Part shown: one piece after another, positions 1 through 9,133 of the stretch | Layout: each line of letters begins with the position of its first letter | How positions within the stretch are numbered: the first letter of the stretch is position 1 | Assembly (NCBI GenBank): GCA_027485695.1 | Contig: JAIXQO010000005.1 | Span: 62,001 to 126,000, forward strand | Direction: 5' to 3' | Length of the DNA: 64,000 nucleotides | Source: Pseudomonadota bacterium | Lineage (GTDB): Bacteria; Bdellovibrionota; UBA1018 | The notes under the pieces: model-generated | Told to the model about the DNA's origin: nothing | The model's database searches: none | The model's input: the letters and a program-made list of their open reading frames with translations, nothing else | Translations under genes and position numbers: made by a program

Positions 1-1
1 T

Positions 2-754
2 AACTACCGTCGCGGCATGGACGGAAATTTCAATCCGACCCCATTCGAAGTGGATCATGCCGATCCTCGTATTTTGTTTTCATTCAACGATCACAAATTC
101 CTGAAGCTTCGATTCCCCACACCTGAAAGAATCGAAGCGAATCGACAAGAGAGTATCCGGATCAACTCCAACGCAAAATACTTGTTCGACCACGGCCTCA
201 TCACCACCGTCGGTACGGATGCTGGGAATACGGGTACGCTTCATGGAACTTCGTTTTTTGACGAAATGGACGAGATGCTCCGGATCGGAATGTCACCGGT
301 CGACGTCTTGAATGCGGCGACGATCAATGCTGCAAGAGTACTCAAAAGAGACCGTTGGTTGGGCCTCGTGAAACCGGGCTACCAAGCTGATCTGGTGGTT
401 TTGCGAGACAATCCTCTCATTCGATTTGAAACCTTGCGATTTCCGCTATCGGTATTCCGATCCGGTGTTCTCGTAAATCGTTTCGCCTCTGATGAAACTC
501 AAGTTTTGAGAACCCTGATTCGCGCTCAACTGCAGAGATTTTCCGGTGTATCATTGTCGCCGGATTTTTTAGTGACGGACTTCAGCCCGAGCTTGCAATG
601 GGCTCTGCCTGCACCACCTCGCCCAATCACCATCGAAGTCCCTGGAAAAGCTTTGGTGCAAGGAGGGGCAGAGGCACAACCGGCTGTCGCCAAAGTCGTA
701 TTTGATCGGTCGATCAACCGCTACCGTGTAATATCGATTGAACGTCGGCTGTAG
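2..754 (+). CDS. Amidohydrolase family protein, C-terminal part (cut by window edge)
   Basis: The frame is open to base 2, so the N-terminal half lies outside the window; 250 residues are visible. The visible part is the end of a metal-dependent amidohydrolase (imidazolonepropionase-like group). A GTDAG motif would supply the last metal-binding Asp; it is followed by a helix ending in NAATINAARVL and by the beta-sandwich return motif GLVKPGYQADLVVLRDNPL, which is typical of the family. The C-terminal ~100 residues (from about base 480) have no recognised domain and may be a lineage-specific extension. Substrate cannot be named. A short GC hairpin followed by seven T (about 781-807) may end its transcript. 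Family call is firm, specific activity unknown. Confidence 0.85.
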   Translation, partial: NYRRGMDGNFNPTPFEVDHADPRILFSFNDHKFLKLRFPTPERIEANRQESIRINSNAKYLFDHGLITTVGTDAGNTGTLHGTSFFDEMDEMLRIGMSPVDVLNAATINAARVLKRDRWLGLVKPGYQADLVVLRDNPLIRFETLRFPLSVFRSGVLVNRFASDETQVLRTLIRAQLQRFSGVSLSPDFLVTDFSPSLQWALPAPPRPITIEVPGKALVQGGAEAQPAVAKVVFDRSINRYRVISIERRL

Positions 755-780
755 AATTTTCCACTCAAACTGGGAATCAT

Positions 781-807
781 ACCCGTGAACACGGTGTCTT
801 TTTTTAG
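781..807 (+). terminator. Possible weak intrinsic terminator after the amidohydrolase gene
   Basis: A short stem (CCGT/ACGG around a GAAC loop) near 783-794 is followed within a few bases by a run of seven T. The stem is only 4-5 bp, so this is a weak candidate. It lies between two co-oriented genes, where a terminator would make sense. Confidence 0.3.
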
Positions 808-828
808 TTACAGGCGTATGATGTCGTA

Positions 829-1716
829 ATGGGTTCCTCGTCCACTGCGCGCTGTTTTTTCTGGGTCGGCCTGAGCTCGCTCGCCTTCTCACTGATGGCG
901 CTTTTTATTAAGATTGGCGCCGAGACGTTGCCGAACTCTATTCTGATTTTCGCGCGCAGCTTCGTGATGCTTATTTTAGTCACCTTGCTTTGTTTGAAAA
1001 AGAAATCTCCGCTTCGTTCGAATCATTGGAGAAAACTCGTCCTTCGTGGTCTAGCAGGGAGCGGAAGCCTCGCACTCTACGTGCTCACGGTCTCTCGCAT
1101 ACACCTTTCGTCAGCGGTGCTGCTCACGAGCTTGGCACCTATCTTTGTCGTTTTCTTCTCTTGGCTTTTTTTGAATGAGGCCATCAGCCGCAAAACCTTG
1201 TTCTGGGTTTTCTTCTCCATCGCGGGAGTCGCGTTCGTTACGAGTCCTTGGCAACAAGGCCAGAACTCAGAACTCATCATCGGCGCCGTGACTGGATTGA
1301 CGAGCGCTGCATGCGCTGCGGCAGCATATACGACGATCCGTTCCATGAGTGGCAAGGTCGAATCCGAAGTGATTGTTTTCTATTTCTCGTGGATCGCGAG
1401 CCTGCTTTCGGCGCCGTTTGCAATTCAAGATTGGATCGATCTTTATCTTCCAGCAACCAGTTACGTCGTCCTCATACTCATAGGACTACTCGGTTTCCTG
1501 GGTCAGCTGTTTATGACGTACGGCTATAAATTCGGCAGTGCGACGCTCGCAAGCTCGTTTGGACTGCTCTCCATCGTTCTGAGCACCGCCTGGAGTATCG
1601 TTTTCCTCGACGATCATCTCACTTGGGCGAATACGCTGGGTACGGTTGTCATTCTACTCGGCGTCTGGCAAGTGAGTCAGAATCCTGTGGGACTCCGCGA
1701 CACGCAGCAAAAATAA
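829..1716 (+). CDS. EamA/DMT-family permease
   Basis: A 295-residue, very hydrophobic protein with about ten predicted membrane segments arranged as two EamA repeats, the standard size for drug/metabolite transporter superfamily exporters. The first repeat begins WVGLSSLAFSLMALFIK and the second repeat begins near residue 150. Such proteins sit in the inner membrane and export amino acids, purines or other metabolites; substrate cannot be read from sequence. A second EamA gene lies at 13170. The ATG at 829 overlaps the stop of a four-codon mini-reading frame (ATG at 818 and 821, ending TAATG), so translation coupling from that leader is possible but unproven. Confidence 0.88.
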   Translation: MGSSSTARCFFWVGLSSLAFSLMALFIKIGAETLPNSILIFARSFVMLILVTLLCLKKKSPLRSNHWRKLVLRGLAGSGSLALYVLTVSRIHLSSAVLLTSLAPIFVVFFSWLFLNEAISRKTLFWVFFSIAGVAFVTSPWQQGQNSELIIGAVTGLTSAACAAAAYTTIRSMSGKVESEVIVFYFSWIASLLSAPFAIQDWIDLYLPATSYVVLILIGLLGFLGQLFMTYGYKFGSATLASSFGLLSIVLSTAWSIVFLDDHLTWANTLGTVVILLGVWQVSQNPVGLRDTQQK

Positions 1717-1897
1717 ACATCCAATAGATAACTTATAAAAACTTAGTAACGCTGAGCGCTTTCGACGCTCTTCGTATATTTCTCCCCCCCTCTTCCAAAA
1801 AATTTTCCTTTGGAATAAACAATTCGCCTGGATTTCGGCGCCCTCCCGGTCCCGGTGAGGCGAACGAAATCTTTCCAGAAATCGGGGGATTTCATCC

Positions 1898-4800
1898 ATG
1901 AAGAGATTAGGGGTAGGGGTTTTCGGACTCGCCGTTCTGGCAAGTCTCGCGGGCTGTTCCAATCAGTCCAATCAAAAAGTACAAAACATCGAAGCCGTCG
2001 GCGCCATTGAAAACGCCAGCGGTCCCGCCATCATCCCAGAGGGGCTGAACGGAGAAGTCATCGACGTCGCAACCGGCAAAAACGGTACGGCAACGATCGG
2101 TGAGAACATTCAAACGACGGTGTATAACCGTGGTGGAAAATTGTTCTTCGTCTCCGAAGGCGTGCTGACCAACGAAGCATTCCTCGCTCTCGGTCAATCG
2201 GCAGAATCCAAAGAAGCGTCTTTCAAGCTTCTCGTCGAAGAACTCAAGGCCTCCCAAGCAGTCATCCTCACGGCGCTCCCGTCGGTCGGCTACTTCAAAG
2301 CACTCCTTCCATACGACCAAAACCTTTTCTCGACGGTCGAGAAAAAGGACTTCAGCTTCCGATTCGTTCTCAATCCGATTCTCTATCAACCCGGTCTCGT
2401 GAACGAAATCAAAGAATTCAGCAAAGAGATGAACGCCGAAATCGGTGGCATCGATCTTTCCCGTACGTCGACCGACGCGTTCAGCGGCCTAGCGCGCATC
2501 AAAGCGCCTGAGTTCGTGAATCTCGTCAAACGCGATATCGGCGGAGCGGTTGCGATCGATGGATCAAATGTCAAAGTCGGCATCACCGACACCGGCATCA
2601 CTTACAATCACCCGACGTTCGGTTCGGCCGTCACGCCGAGCAAAAACCGCATCACCTACATGAAGGAGTTCACCGGCGAAGGCACGATGTACTTCAACTC
2701 GGCCGCGAAGTTCAGCTTCAAAGACGGCGCGACGGCGGATCAAGTCCTCGTCACGGGTGACGTGATCGTGACCCCTTCGCTGCCGGAGATCCCAGTGGCG
2801 GACGACTTCGTCACGTTGAAAGACGTTGCTCTCAAAGTAACGGCTGATCAAAAAGCCTGGATCGTCGCGAATGCAGCGAACATCCGTTTCGGCGTTCTCC
2901 TCGAGAAAGTGTTCTCCACCGACGCGGAACCAACCGACATCAATGGTAACGGCAAGAAAGACGACCAATTCCCGGCGCTCTTCTTGATCGGTGCCACCGA
3001 AGCCGACTCCAAAATCCTGGTCGACTTCACGGCTAAGCGCGACTTCACCAGGGCCGTCACCATCGGCGACTTCAACTCGACGGGCGACCTTGCGAATGTG
3101 AAATCCGAAAAAATCGGTTTCCACATCGCGAAAAAAGCCCTCTCGACGAAATCGGGCGGACCTGCCCTGCTCTTCACGGCTGGCATCGTTGGATTCGATC
3201 CAGGCAACCACGGGACTCACGTCGCGGGTATCGCTTCGGGTCTGAAAACGATCGCTACCGATACGGCTGCGACGCTTGCTCGTGGTGTCGCTCCGGAATC
3301 CTCCATCATGATGAACCGTGTTTGCGCGAACGCCGCTGGTTGTTCCGCATCCGAGGCCATCATCGACTTGGCCGAAAACGGCGCAGAAGTGATCAACATG
3401 TCTCTCGGCGGCCTGAGCCCGTTTAACGACGGCTACTCCTCCCAAGACGTGCTGGTGAACCGTCTCACGCAACTCCACAACACGACGTTTGTGATCTCGG
3501 CCGGCAACAGCGGCCCGGGTAAACAAACGGTCGGAAGCCCATCGGTCGCTCGCCTCTCGCTCAGCGTGGGCGCAAGCGCATCGCGTGAGCTCATCCGTCG
3601 CCAGTACCAATGGAACGGTGGTGGAGCGACGACTCCAGCTGCGGATGACGATTTCATGTTGTTCTTCAGCTCTCGCGGACCAACCGCGAACGGTGGATTC
3701 AAGCCGAGCGTTTCCGCTCCAGGCACTGAGCTCAGCTCCATTCAGCTGAACTCACCTGAAGGCGTGCGCGCGGGTCTCGATATCTACTGGGGTACTTCGA
3801 TGGCTGCTCCAACGGCGACGGGTGCTTATGCACTCCTCCTCGACGGCGTGAAGAAGTACAACGATCGTTTCCCAACGAATAAACTCCCATCGGATGCAAA
3901 AACGCTCCGCGAAGTCCTGATTTCTTCGGCTCGTCCATTTGACGTCAGCCGATTTGATCCGGAAACCGGCGCCAAGTTGACCGGTCAGTACACTTGGATT
4001 GACCAAGGTACCGGCATGATCGACCTCGTGGCCGCTTGGAACGAACTCAAGCGCATCCGCGATGATTCGCTCCCGACTCGCGAAGGCGATGTTGGAACGT
4101 CTCTCGATTACCAAGTCATCACCTCGTTCTCGAATCCGAACGGCATCGCATACGACGGCAGCCGTTTGAATTCTCGCCGCGAGGGCATCTTCGGCGGAGG
4201 GGTCTACCTCTCGGCTGGGGATACCTACAAGCTGGTTCCAGTGCATGTCTCTCGTAAACTCCCGATCAATGTCGCAGCCGCTGATGACGGCACGCTTGCA
4301 CGCAAGCTCGTCACCTCGGCTGAGGAGTTCACGCTCAAGACCGTCTACTACGGTTCCGACAAGCCTTGGCTCAAAGTCGGCGTCCGTAACCAAGTCGACT
4401 GCATGAGCAGCGAAACCGCACCACTCACCGTTCTCGGTCGTGGTGTCGAGATCGCTTACGATGCAACCGGCAAGGCTTCGATCAACGCATCGAACGCTGG
4501 AACGCTCAACTTGTGCGTGGATCGCCTCAAGATCCGCAACGAATTGAGCCCAGGCGATCACGGCGCGCTGATCTTCGCGTACGCTACCCAAGGCGGCAAA
4601 ATCGCTCCGGTTCCTTCGTTCATCGTTCCGGTCTACTTGAACGTTCCGCACCAAGTGCTCGAAGGTTCAACGGGCTACGAGATCACGAAGACCGTTCGCG
4701 GTTTCGGCGTCGATCGAAACTACGTTCAGATCCCAGCTGGTACGGGTCTCGTCAAAGTGACTCTCGAAGTCCCGGAAGCGAAACCTGTTCTCGATCGCTT

Positions 4801-5746
4801 TGGCAAAGTCGCGGAATACACACAGTGTTCCGGGATCGAGCTCATGAGCCTCGAGGGCGTAAACACGGCTAAATCGTTCGCCGCCCGCGCCGCAGCTCGA
4901 GTCAAGAGCTGTGAACTGGATGGCAACAAATCCCGAGACTCCGCTCGTACGCTCACGTTCACTCGTGTAGCGCCGACTGCGGGCGTTTGGGATCTGCATG
5001 TGTTTGGTCAGTACCAGTACTCGGAATCCGGTTACAAACTCCGTGTCGACTACGTGAATGCTCAACCGAGCGTCGCTAAGATCGAAGGACTTGTTCCTGC
5101 TCTGAATGGAACGCTCGACTTCAATATCGTCTCCGCCTCATTCCCGATCACGATGGCTCGTGGCTTAAGCAGCTACGAACTCACCGGACTCAGAAACGAA
5201 GTGAAGACCAAGGTCGCCAACAAATCCCAACTGATCGTTAAGAGCCCACTCGGTGAGCTCCGCGCATACCCTGCCGGAACGCAATCCGTGGTGATCACGA
5301 CGGCCGGCTCCCCAGGCAACGACATTGACCTTGCGGTCATCGGTTGCCCGGCGGGTGTCACCTCTCCATCTGACCCTCGCTGTCAGGTGGTGGGATCGAG
5401 CGGTGGCGCTGCTGATGACGAACGCGTTCAGTTCACTCCAGTACCGAATGCCGTCTACGCGGTTCGCGTCGATGGTTACGAGGTCAAGGATCAAGGCAAT
5501 TTCGTTTCCACTGAGAGCATCTCTCTCGGTAAGGAACTCGGAACGCTTTCGATCTCGGGCAGTGGTTCGATTTTCAAAGTCGACTACGCGTTCGCCGATC
5601 TCGCCAAGAGCGCGCTCTTGAACTCGCCTCTCTTCACTTCGAAACAGTGTTCGGTGACGGGTGCCATCTCGCTCAAAGGCGATGACGACTCCGTGATCGG
5701 CGCAGTTCCAGTGGAAATCACTTCCGGAGATGGCTCTGCACCTTGA
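1898..5746 (+). CDS. Large subtilisin-like (S8) serine protease lipoprotein
   Basis: A 1282-residue secreted protease. The N-terminus is a lipoprotein signal ending in the lipobox LAGC (Cys20), so it should be anchored in a membrane facing the periplasm or outside. The S8 catalytic triad is visible: Asp231 in GITDTGI, His438 in GNHGTHVAGIASG, Ser634 in GTSMAAP, with the oxyanion Asn537 in SAGNSGP. The Asp-to-His gap of about 207 residues is much longer than in subtilisin and contains an inserted domain (about residues 250-410). Residues 1-200 resemble an I9-like propeptide region, and the C-terminal ~600 residues are probably beta-sandwich modules in the style of tripeptidyl-peptidase II or C5a peptidase. 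It stands alone with its own terminator. Likely a nutrient-acquisition or host/prey-directed protease; that role is inference. Confidence 0.93.
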   Translation: MKRLGVGVFGLAVLASLAGCSNQSNQKVQNIEAVGAIENASGPAIIPEGLNGEVIDVATGKNGTATIGENIQTTVYNRGGKLFFVSEGVLTNEAFLALGQSAESKEASFKLLVEELKASQAVILTALPSVGYFKALLPYDQNLFSTVEKKDFSFRFVLNPILYQPGLVNEIKEFSKEMNAEIGGIDLSRTSTDAFSGLARIKAPEFVNLVKRDIGGAVAIDGSNVKVGITDTGITYNHPTFGSAVTPSKNRITYMKEFTGEGTMYFNSAAKFSFKDGATADQVLVTGDVIVTPSLPEIPVADDFVTLKDVALKVTADQKAWIVANAANIRFGVLLEKVFSTDAEPTDINGNGKKDDQFPALFLIGATEADSKILVDFTAKRDFTRAVTIGDFNSTGDLANVKSEKIGFHIAKKALSTKSGGPALLFTAGIVGFDPGNHGTHVAGIASGLKTIATDTAATLARGVAPESSIMMNRVCANAAGCSASEAIIDLAENGAEVINMSLGGLSPFNDGYSSQDVLVNRLTQLHNTTFVISAGNSGPGKQTVGSPSVARLSLSVGASASRELIRRQYQWNGGGATTPAADDDFMLFFSSRGPTANGGFKPSVSAPGTELSSIQLNSPEGVRAGLDIYWGTSMAAPTATGAYALLLDGVKKYNDRFPTNKLPSDAKTLREVLISSARPFDVSRFDPETGAKLTGQYTWIDQGTGMIDLVAAWNELKRIRDDSLPTREGDVGTSLDYQVITSFSNPNGIAYDGSRLNSRREGIFGGGVYLSAGDTYKLVPVHVSRKLPINVAAADDGTLARKLVTSAEEFTLKTVYYGSDKPWLKVGVRNQVDCMSSETAPLTVLGRGVEIAYDATGKASINASNAGTLNLCVDRLKIRNELSPGDHGALIFAYATQGGKIAPVPSFIVPVYLNVPHQVLEGSTGYEITKTVRGFGVDRNYVQIPAGTGLVKVTLEVPEAKPVLDRFGKVAEYTQCSGIELMSLEGVNTAKSFAARAAARVKSCELDGNKSRDSARTLTFTRVAPTAGVWDLHVFGQYQYSESGYKLRVDYVNAQPSVAKIEGLVPALNGTLDFNIVSASFPITMARGLSSYELTGLRNEVKTKVANKSQLIVKSPLGELRAYPAGTQSVVITTAGSPGNDIDLAVIGCPAGVTSPSDPRCQVVGSSGGAADDERVQFTPVPNAVYAVRVDGYEVKDQGNFVSTESISLGKELGTLSISGSGSIFKVDYAFADLAKSALLNSPLFTSKQCSVTGAISLKGDDDSVIGAVPVEITSGDGSAP

Positions 5747-5806
5747 TGCGCGGACCCACCTCCGAAGGCTAGGCACTCTCCGCAGTTGATCGTGCACTAG
5801 CCTCTC

Positions 5807-5847
5807 AAAGCCACGATTTTCGGGAAACCGAGGATCGTGGCTTTTTA
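5807..5847 (+). terminator. Intrinsic terminator of the S8 protease gene
   Basis: A perfect 11-bp inverted repeat, AAAGCCACGAT (5807-5817) and ATCGTGGCTTT (5834-5844), with a 16-nt loop and a T tract. It lies 60 bases after the stop codon of the protease gene. Confidence 0.85.
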
Positions 5848-6070
5848 GTTTATTCGGCCCGTCCAGGCACAGACCCCTTCGGGCGCGTTCCGCGATGGCG
5901 TCAATCGTTCGTCATTTACAATATTTACGGTGAGCGTAAAAAACGTAAACGTGCTTATAAAAAATCCGGTGAGACTATTTTCTGCCATTCATTGAAACGA
6001 CGAAAATTGCAGAGATAGAAACTGTAAAATCCAATACCGTTTCAAATCAAATACTCGCATTCTGTAAATC
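5848..6070. promoter_or_regulatory. Intergenic region with repeated TTTACG/CGTAAA motifs
   Basis: The rest of the 324-base gap between the protease and the GNAT gene holds no credible gene. Bases 5914-5949 carry four related 6-mers in dyad order: TTTACA (5915), TTTACG (5924), CGTAAA (5935) and CGTAAA (5944). The inner pair is a perfect 6-bp inverted repeat with a 5-nt spacer. Just downstream is an AT-rich stretch (TTATAAAAAA, from about 5954) that could be a -10 region. This looks like an operator upstream of the GNAT gene. Confidence 0.4.
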
Positions 6071-6601
6071 ATGGACACTCATTTCCGTATCGCCGAACTC
6101 GGCGACATTGATGCCCTTTTGACACTCATCCATTCCGCCTATCGCGGAGACTCCAGCCGCCAGGGATGGACCCACGAGGCCGATCTCCTCGACGGTCAGC
6201 GAACGGACGTCGACGAACTCCGCAAAAAAATCACTGATGAGAATGCCGTATTTTATGTGATCGAATCCGAAGGCGAGCTCCTGGCTTGCACTTGTCTCGA
6301 GAAGAAATCCGAAACCACTGGCTACCTCGGCATGGTCACCGTAAGACCTGACCTCCAGGCCGCGGGACTCGGACGCAAACTCCTCGAACAAGCCGAAGTT
6401 TATGCCCGTGAGCATTTTCACCTTCGTGAAATTGAAATGACGGTCATCGATTCACGATCCGAGCTCATCGCGTGGTACGAACGCCGAGGCTACAAACGCA
6501 CGGGAGAGACTCGTCCGTTTCCGATGAATGATCCGAGAGCGGGTATTGTGCTCGTCGAGCATCTTCAATTTGTGGTGCTCTCCAAGGAAGTAGCAAATTA
6601 G
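6071..6601 (+). CDS. GNAT-family N-acetyltransferase
   Basis: A 176-residue protein covering one complete GNAT fold. The N-terminus (FRIAELGDIDALLTLIHSA) is the usual first strand-helix, and the acetyl-CoA pyrophosphate loop is visible as VRPDLQAAGLGRKLLEQAE (the Q/RxxGxG/A motif, about residues 97-115). The C-terminal strand pattern (WYERRGYKRTGE) is also standard. It should transfer an acetyl group to a small-molecule or protein amine; the substrate is unknown. Transcribed alone, followed after 8 bases by the stop of a convergent gene. Confidence 0.88.
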   Translation: MDTHFRIAELGDIDALLTLIHSAYRGDSSRQGWTHEADLLDGQRTDVDELRKKITDENAVFYVIESEGELLACTCLEKKSETTGYLGMVTVRPDLQAAGLGRKLLEQAEVYAREHFHLREIEMTVIDSRSELIAWYERRGYKRTGETRPFPMNDPRAGIVLVEHLQFVVLSKEVAN

Positions 6602-6609
6602 GCTCTAAA

Positions 6610-6903
6610 CTAGGGGCATAATCCACGTAGCCCAACGATGAAATCGCTTCCGGGATTTTCATTTGCCGATCGATAAGCTTGCTCAATAAGATCGATTTGA
6701 GCCCACTCAGGGAGAGACTCGAAAGACTGAAATATTACTGGATCGTTTTGAATCATTTCCGCTTTGAACCTTGAATAGAGAGGATCACTCTTCAGTACTA
6801 CAATTCGGCTTTTTTGCACTACACTGGTGCAAGTCAAATCTGCCGTACTGCTATTGACGTAAAAAAATCCGTAAACTAGGAACAGTACTATTGTTTTAAA
6901 CAT
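6610..6903 (-). CDS. Small exported hypothetical protein
   Basis: A 97-residue protein with an N-terminal signal peptide (hydrophobic core IVLFLVYGFFYV, likely cleavage near STA/D) and two cysteines in the mature part that could form a disulfide. No family recognised. Its ATG lies 16 bases inside the end of the upstream gene (6888-8282), so the two are probably one transcript with coupled translation. Both genes are clearly AT-richer than the surroundings. Confidence 0.6.
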   Translation of the reverse strand: MFKTIVLFLVYGFFYVNSSTADLTCTSVVQKSRIVVLKSDPLYSRFKAEMIQNDPVIFQSFESLPEWAQIDLIEQAYRSANENPGSDFIVGLRGLCP

Positions 6904-8282
6904 CCGACTTTCTCCAAAAACAAACGTACTTTTTTTCCTTCTAACGACTCTTCCAGAGCTATCCTCTTGACGCTAAGCGGAAGATTCCGTCTATCTGCCA
7001 TCGCCAATTCCACGTCACCTTCGATTTCTGCGAATAAGTCATTTGAATGATCAATTTTCTCTAGAGCTTGTCGGCTACTGACTGGACCAAGTTCGGCTAT
7101 TCTATTTGCGATTCTCATTTCAGAAATATTTTCTGACTGCGGACCTGTGCCAAACAAAGCCCGAGTAACCAGGCGTCTATTGTTTCGAAAGGCATTATCA
7201 AGGTGTGGCCGTGATTGAAAAAAAGTTGGAATTCCGGAGCTCATTGCCATCGTACCAAGTGTCAATCCACCAGAAAATACTGCATCAAACTCGCTGATAC
7301 TTTCGATGAATTGTAGAATGCGTAGCCTAGGTATTACCTCCACGGTTACAGAAGAAGATTTGAACTTGTGTGAAAAACGGCGAGATTCTAGATAAGCTCG
7401 ATCTTTGTCGGTGGAAACGTAAAATACTATTCTTCGACCGGCACTCCAACGCAAATTAAAGTCTATAAAGTTGTCAATCTTTTCTAAATTATCATCGTAA
7501 AAGCTATCTAGAGGCCCACTTGGATTTATGAGCACCCGCCATTGTGGGGCCGGTATGTGATCAGGTGCAGACTTAAAGAAATAAAAATAGCTATTTCGAG
7601 CGCCAGTACTCAGTGACAATCCGCTCATCCCTTTAGGACCATACGAACGTGCCGATAGAGCTCGTATCTTACCAATCGAATCTACACTCTTGCTCGCATA
7701 GTCCTCACTAGTGATCCAATCACGGGCAAATGAAGAGATTCGGTCGAGAAACTCACTATTATATTTGGAAACAGTCAAGTCAACCTCCGGAAAGATCGAC
7801 GTTACTACTCCTATCGCGGCACTAAACCCTATCCTTCTTGCTTTGTCTTCGGTTATCCAGGGTATTTCTCGTCCCCGAATATTGAAAATTCCTGAGTCAC
7901 TACCTAAAATTCCATAAAAGCTAAAAACCTTTTCATAAGCCTCAACGGGGTATTTCTTCATCTCTTCGTTGAGCTCTGATGCAATTAGTGCTTTGCCTTT
8001 TGGATGTAGATAATTTCGTACGAACCAATTCTTGTTACGAGCGCGAACTTCTTCTGTTTTACGGTAACGAAAAATGCCTTCGCTCTCGGGATTAATGATG
8101 ATGCAAATACGTCTGGATGGGCTCAATCGATAAACGAGTTCGCGTAAAGTAAGAGCATTTGCACCTAAATCACCTACTCCGTCCATGAGAACATTTCCAG
8201 ACATCACCGCTACATCGCACGGAAATTGGGCGCTCGCAGAAGTCGCAAAGCCAAAAAAGATTAAAATGAAGCTAAGGCGCAT
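6888..8282 (-). CDS. Exported protein of unknown function, AT-rich
   Basis: A 464-residue protein. I choose the ATG at 8282 because it directly opens a good signal peptide (MRLSFILIFFGFATSASA) and has an AGGG/TAGG ribosome site just before it; a TTG eight codons upstream is less likely. The mature protein begins with Cys-containing QFPCDVAVMSG. The segment FDAVFSGGLTLGTMAMSSG followed by PTFFQSR resembles the C-terminal donor-binding half of GT-B glycosyltransferases (such as EarP-like or heptosyltransferase folds), but this is only a weak structural resemblance and an exported location would be unusual for such an enzyme. GC content is around 42% by eye, well below neighbours, which suggests acquisition by transfer. 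Confidence 0.7.
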   Translation of the reverse strand: MRLSFILIFFGFATSASAQFPCDVAVMSGNVLMDGVGDLGANALTLRELVYRLSPSRRICIIINPESEGIFRYRKTEEVRARNKNWFVRNYLHPKGKALIASELNEEMKKYPVEAYEKVFSFYGILGSDSGIFNIRGREIPWITEDKARRIGFSAAIGVVTSIFPEVDLTVSKYNSEFLDRISSFARDWITSEDYASKSVDSIGKIRALSARSYGPKGMSGLSLSTGARNSYFYFFKSAPDHIPAPQWRVLINPSGPLDSFYDDNLEKIDNFIDFNLRWSAGRRIVFYVSTDKDRAYLESRRFSHKFKSSSVTVEVIPRLRILQFIESISEFDAVFSGGLTLGTMAMSSGIPTFFQSRPHLDNAFRNNRRLVTRALFGTGPQSENISEMRIANRIAELGPVSSRQALEKIDHSNDLFAEIEGDVELAMADRRNLPLSVKRIALEESLEGKKVRLFLEKVGCLKQ

Positions 8283-8306
8283 TCCTACCCTGTTCGTCAG
8301 GACCAA

Positions 8307-8638
8307 AGGCCCCTTTTGAAATTATCGCTCCTTCTAGGCTAAATTAAAGTAAATTGAGAAATAAACATTCTGACAAATGACCCGACAGGCAGAGACAGGC
8401 TAGAAAAAAATTTACACTTAGTCGCGGGAAAAAAGGGCGTCGAAAAATACGTCAATTAGCCGTGTCATTTGTTTGACGATCAAATCCCTGGCGCCCATTC
8501 GCAGATCTCTTCTCTATAGTCTAGGTATTTATCTGCAGGCGTGGGGAGCAGACGTGTCGAATTCACCTTGTCAATCGGGCCAACCCCAAACAAACTTAAA
8601 CTTCAGCAGTACAACAACAACATACGTGAGGAATACAG
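8307..8638. promoter_or_regulatory. 332-base divergent intergenic region
   Basis: No credible gene. It separates the AT-rich minus-strand pair from the DUF3015 genes and should hold promoters for both directions. Two 9-bp arms, ACAAATGAC (8373-8381) and GTCATTTGT (8464-8472), form a perfect inverted repeat 82 bases apart. The sequence TATAGT (8514-8519) is a possible -10 element. A GAGGAA ribosome site precedes the ATG at 8639. Confidence 0.35.
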
Positions 8639-9115
8639 ATGCGACAGCATTTATGGACGATTTGCGCCGTACTCGCACTGGGCTTGGGAGCAAGCTCGGC
8701 GATGGCAGATAGCTTTGGCATGGCAGGTTGCGGACTTGGATCGATGTTGATCCAGTCCAACGGCAAAGAGCAGATCTTTGTAGCAACGACGAACGGTACC
8801 TCGGGTAGCCAAACCTTCGGTATCACCTCGGGCACCTCGAACTGCAAAGACGACGCAGCGACCGTTGCCGCGATGTACATCTCGGTGAACCAAGAAGCGC
8901 TCAAGCGCGATATCGCTCGTGGAAACGGCGAATCGATCTCGGGTCTCGCTTCGATCTTGAACTGCAGCGACTCCGATGCTCTCGGAACGAACCTGCAGAA
9001 AAATTTCGGCGAAATTTTTCAAACCACGATCTCCGATTCCAAAGCTGTCGCGACGCAAATCCGCCAGTCTGTGTATTCGGATGCTTCGCTTTCCAGCACT
9101 TGCAAAGCAATCTAA
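8639..9115 (+). CDS. DUF3015 family exported protein
   Basis: A 158-residue protein with a signal peptide (cleavage about SAMA/DSFG) and the DUF3015 pattern: AGCGLGS, a strand with QTFGITSGTSNC, and a C-terminal half with RGNGESISGLASILNCS. Conserved cysteines (AGCG, SNC, LNCS and a Cys near the C-terminus) suggest two disulfides, fitting a periplasmic or secreted location. The biological role of DUF3015 is not known to me. It is followed after 18 bases by a second DUF3015 gene with its own AGGAGA site; the two form an operon closed by the terminator at 9740. Confidence 0.85.
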   Translation: MRQHLWTICAVLALGLGASSAMADSFGMAGCGLGSMLIQSNGKEQIFVATTNGTSGSQTFGITSGTSNCKDDAATVAAMYISVNQEALKRDIARGNGESISGLASILNCSDSDALGTNLQKNFGEIFQTTISDSKAVATQIRQSVYSDASLSSTCKAI

Positions 9116-9133
9116 GGGCTCAGGAGAATACAC

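Noticed and set aside
2564..3610. Long 348-codon open frame on the minus strand inside the S8 protease gene
   Set aside because: It lies opposite a gene with an intact catalytic triad; its product is rich in Arg, Asp and Val, as expected for the antisense of GC-rich codons, and has no domain.
8473..8712. Short plus-strand frame before the DUF3015 gene
   Set aside because: Runs in another frame across the start of the DUF3015 gene; no ribosome site and no recognisable product.
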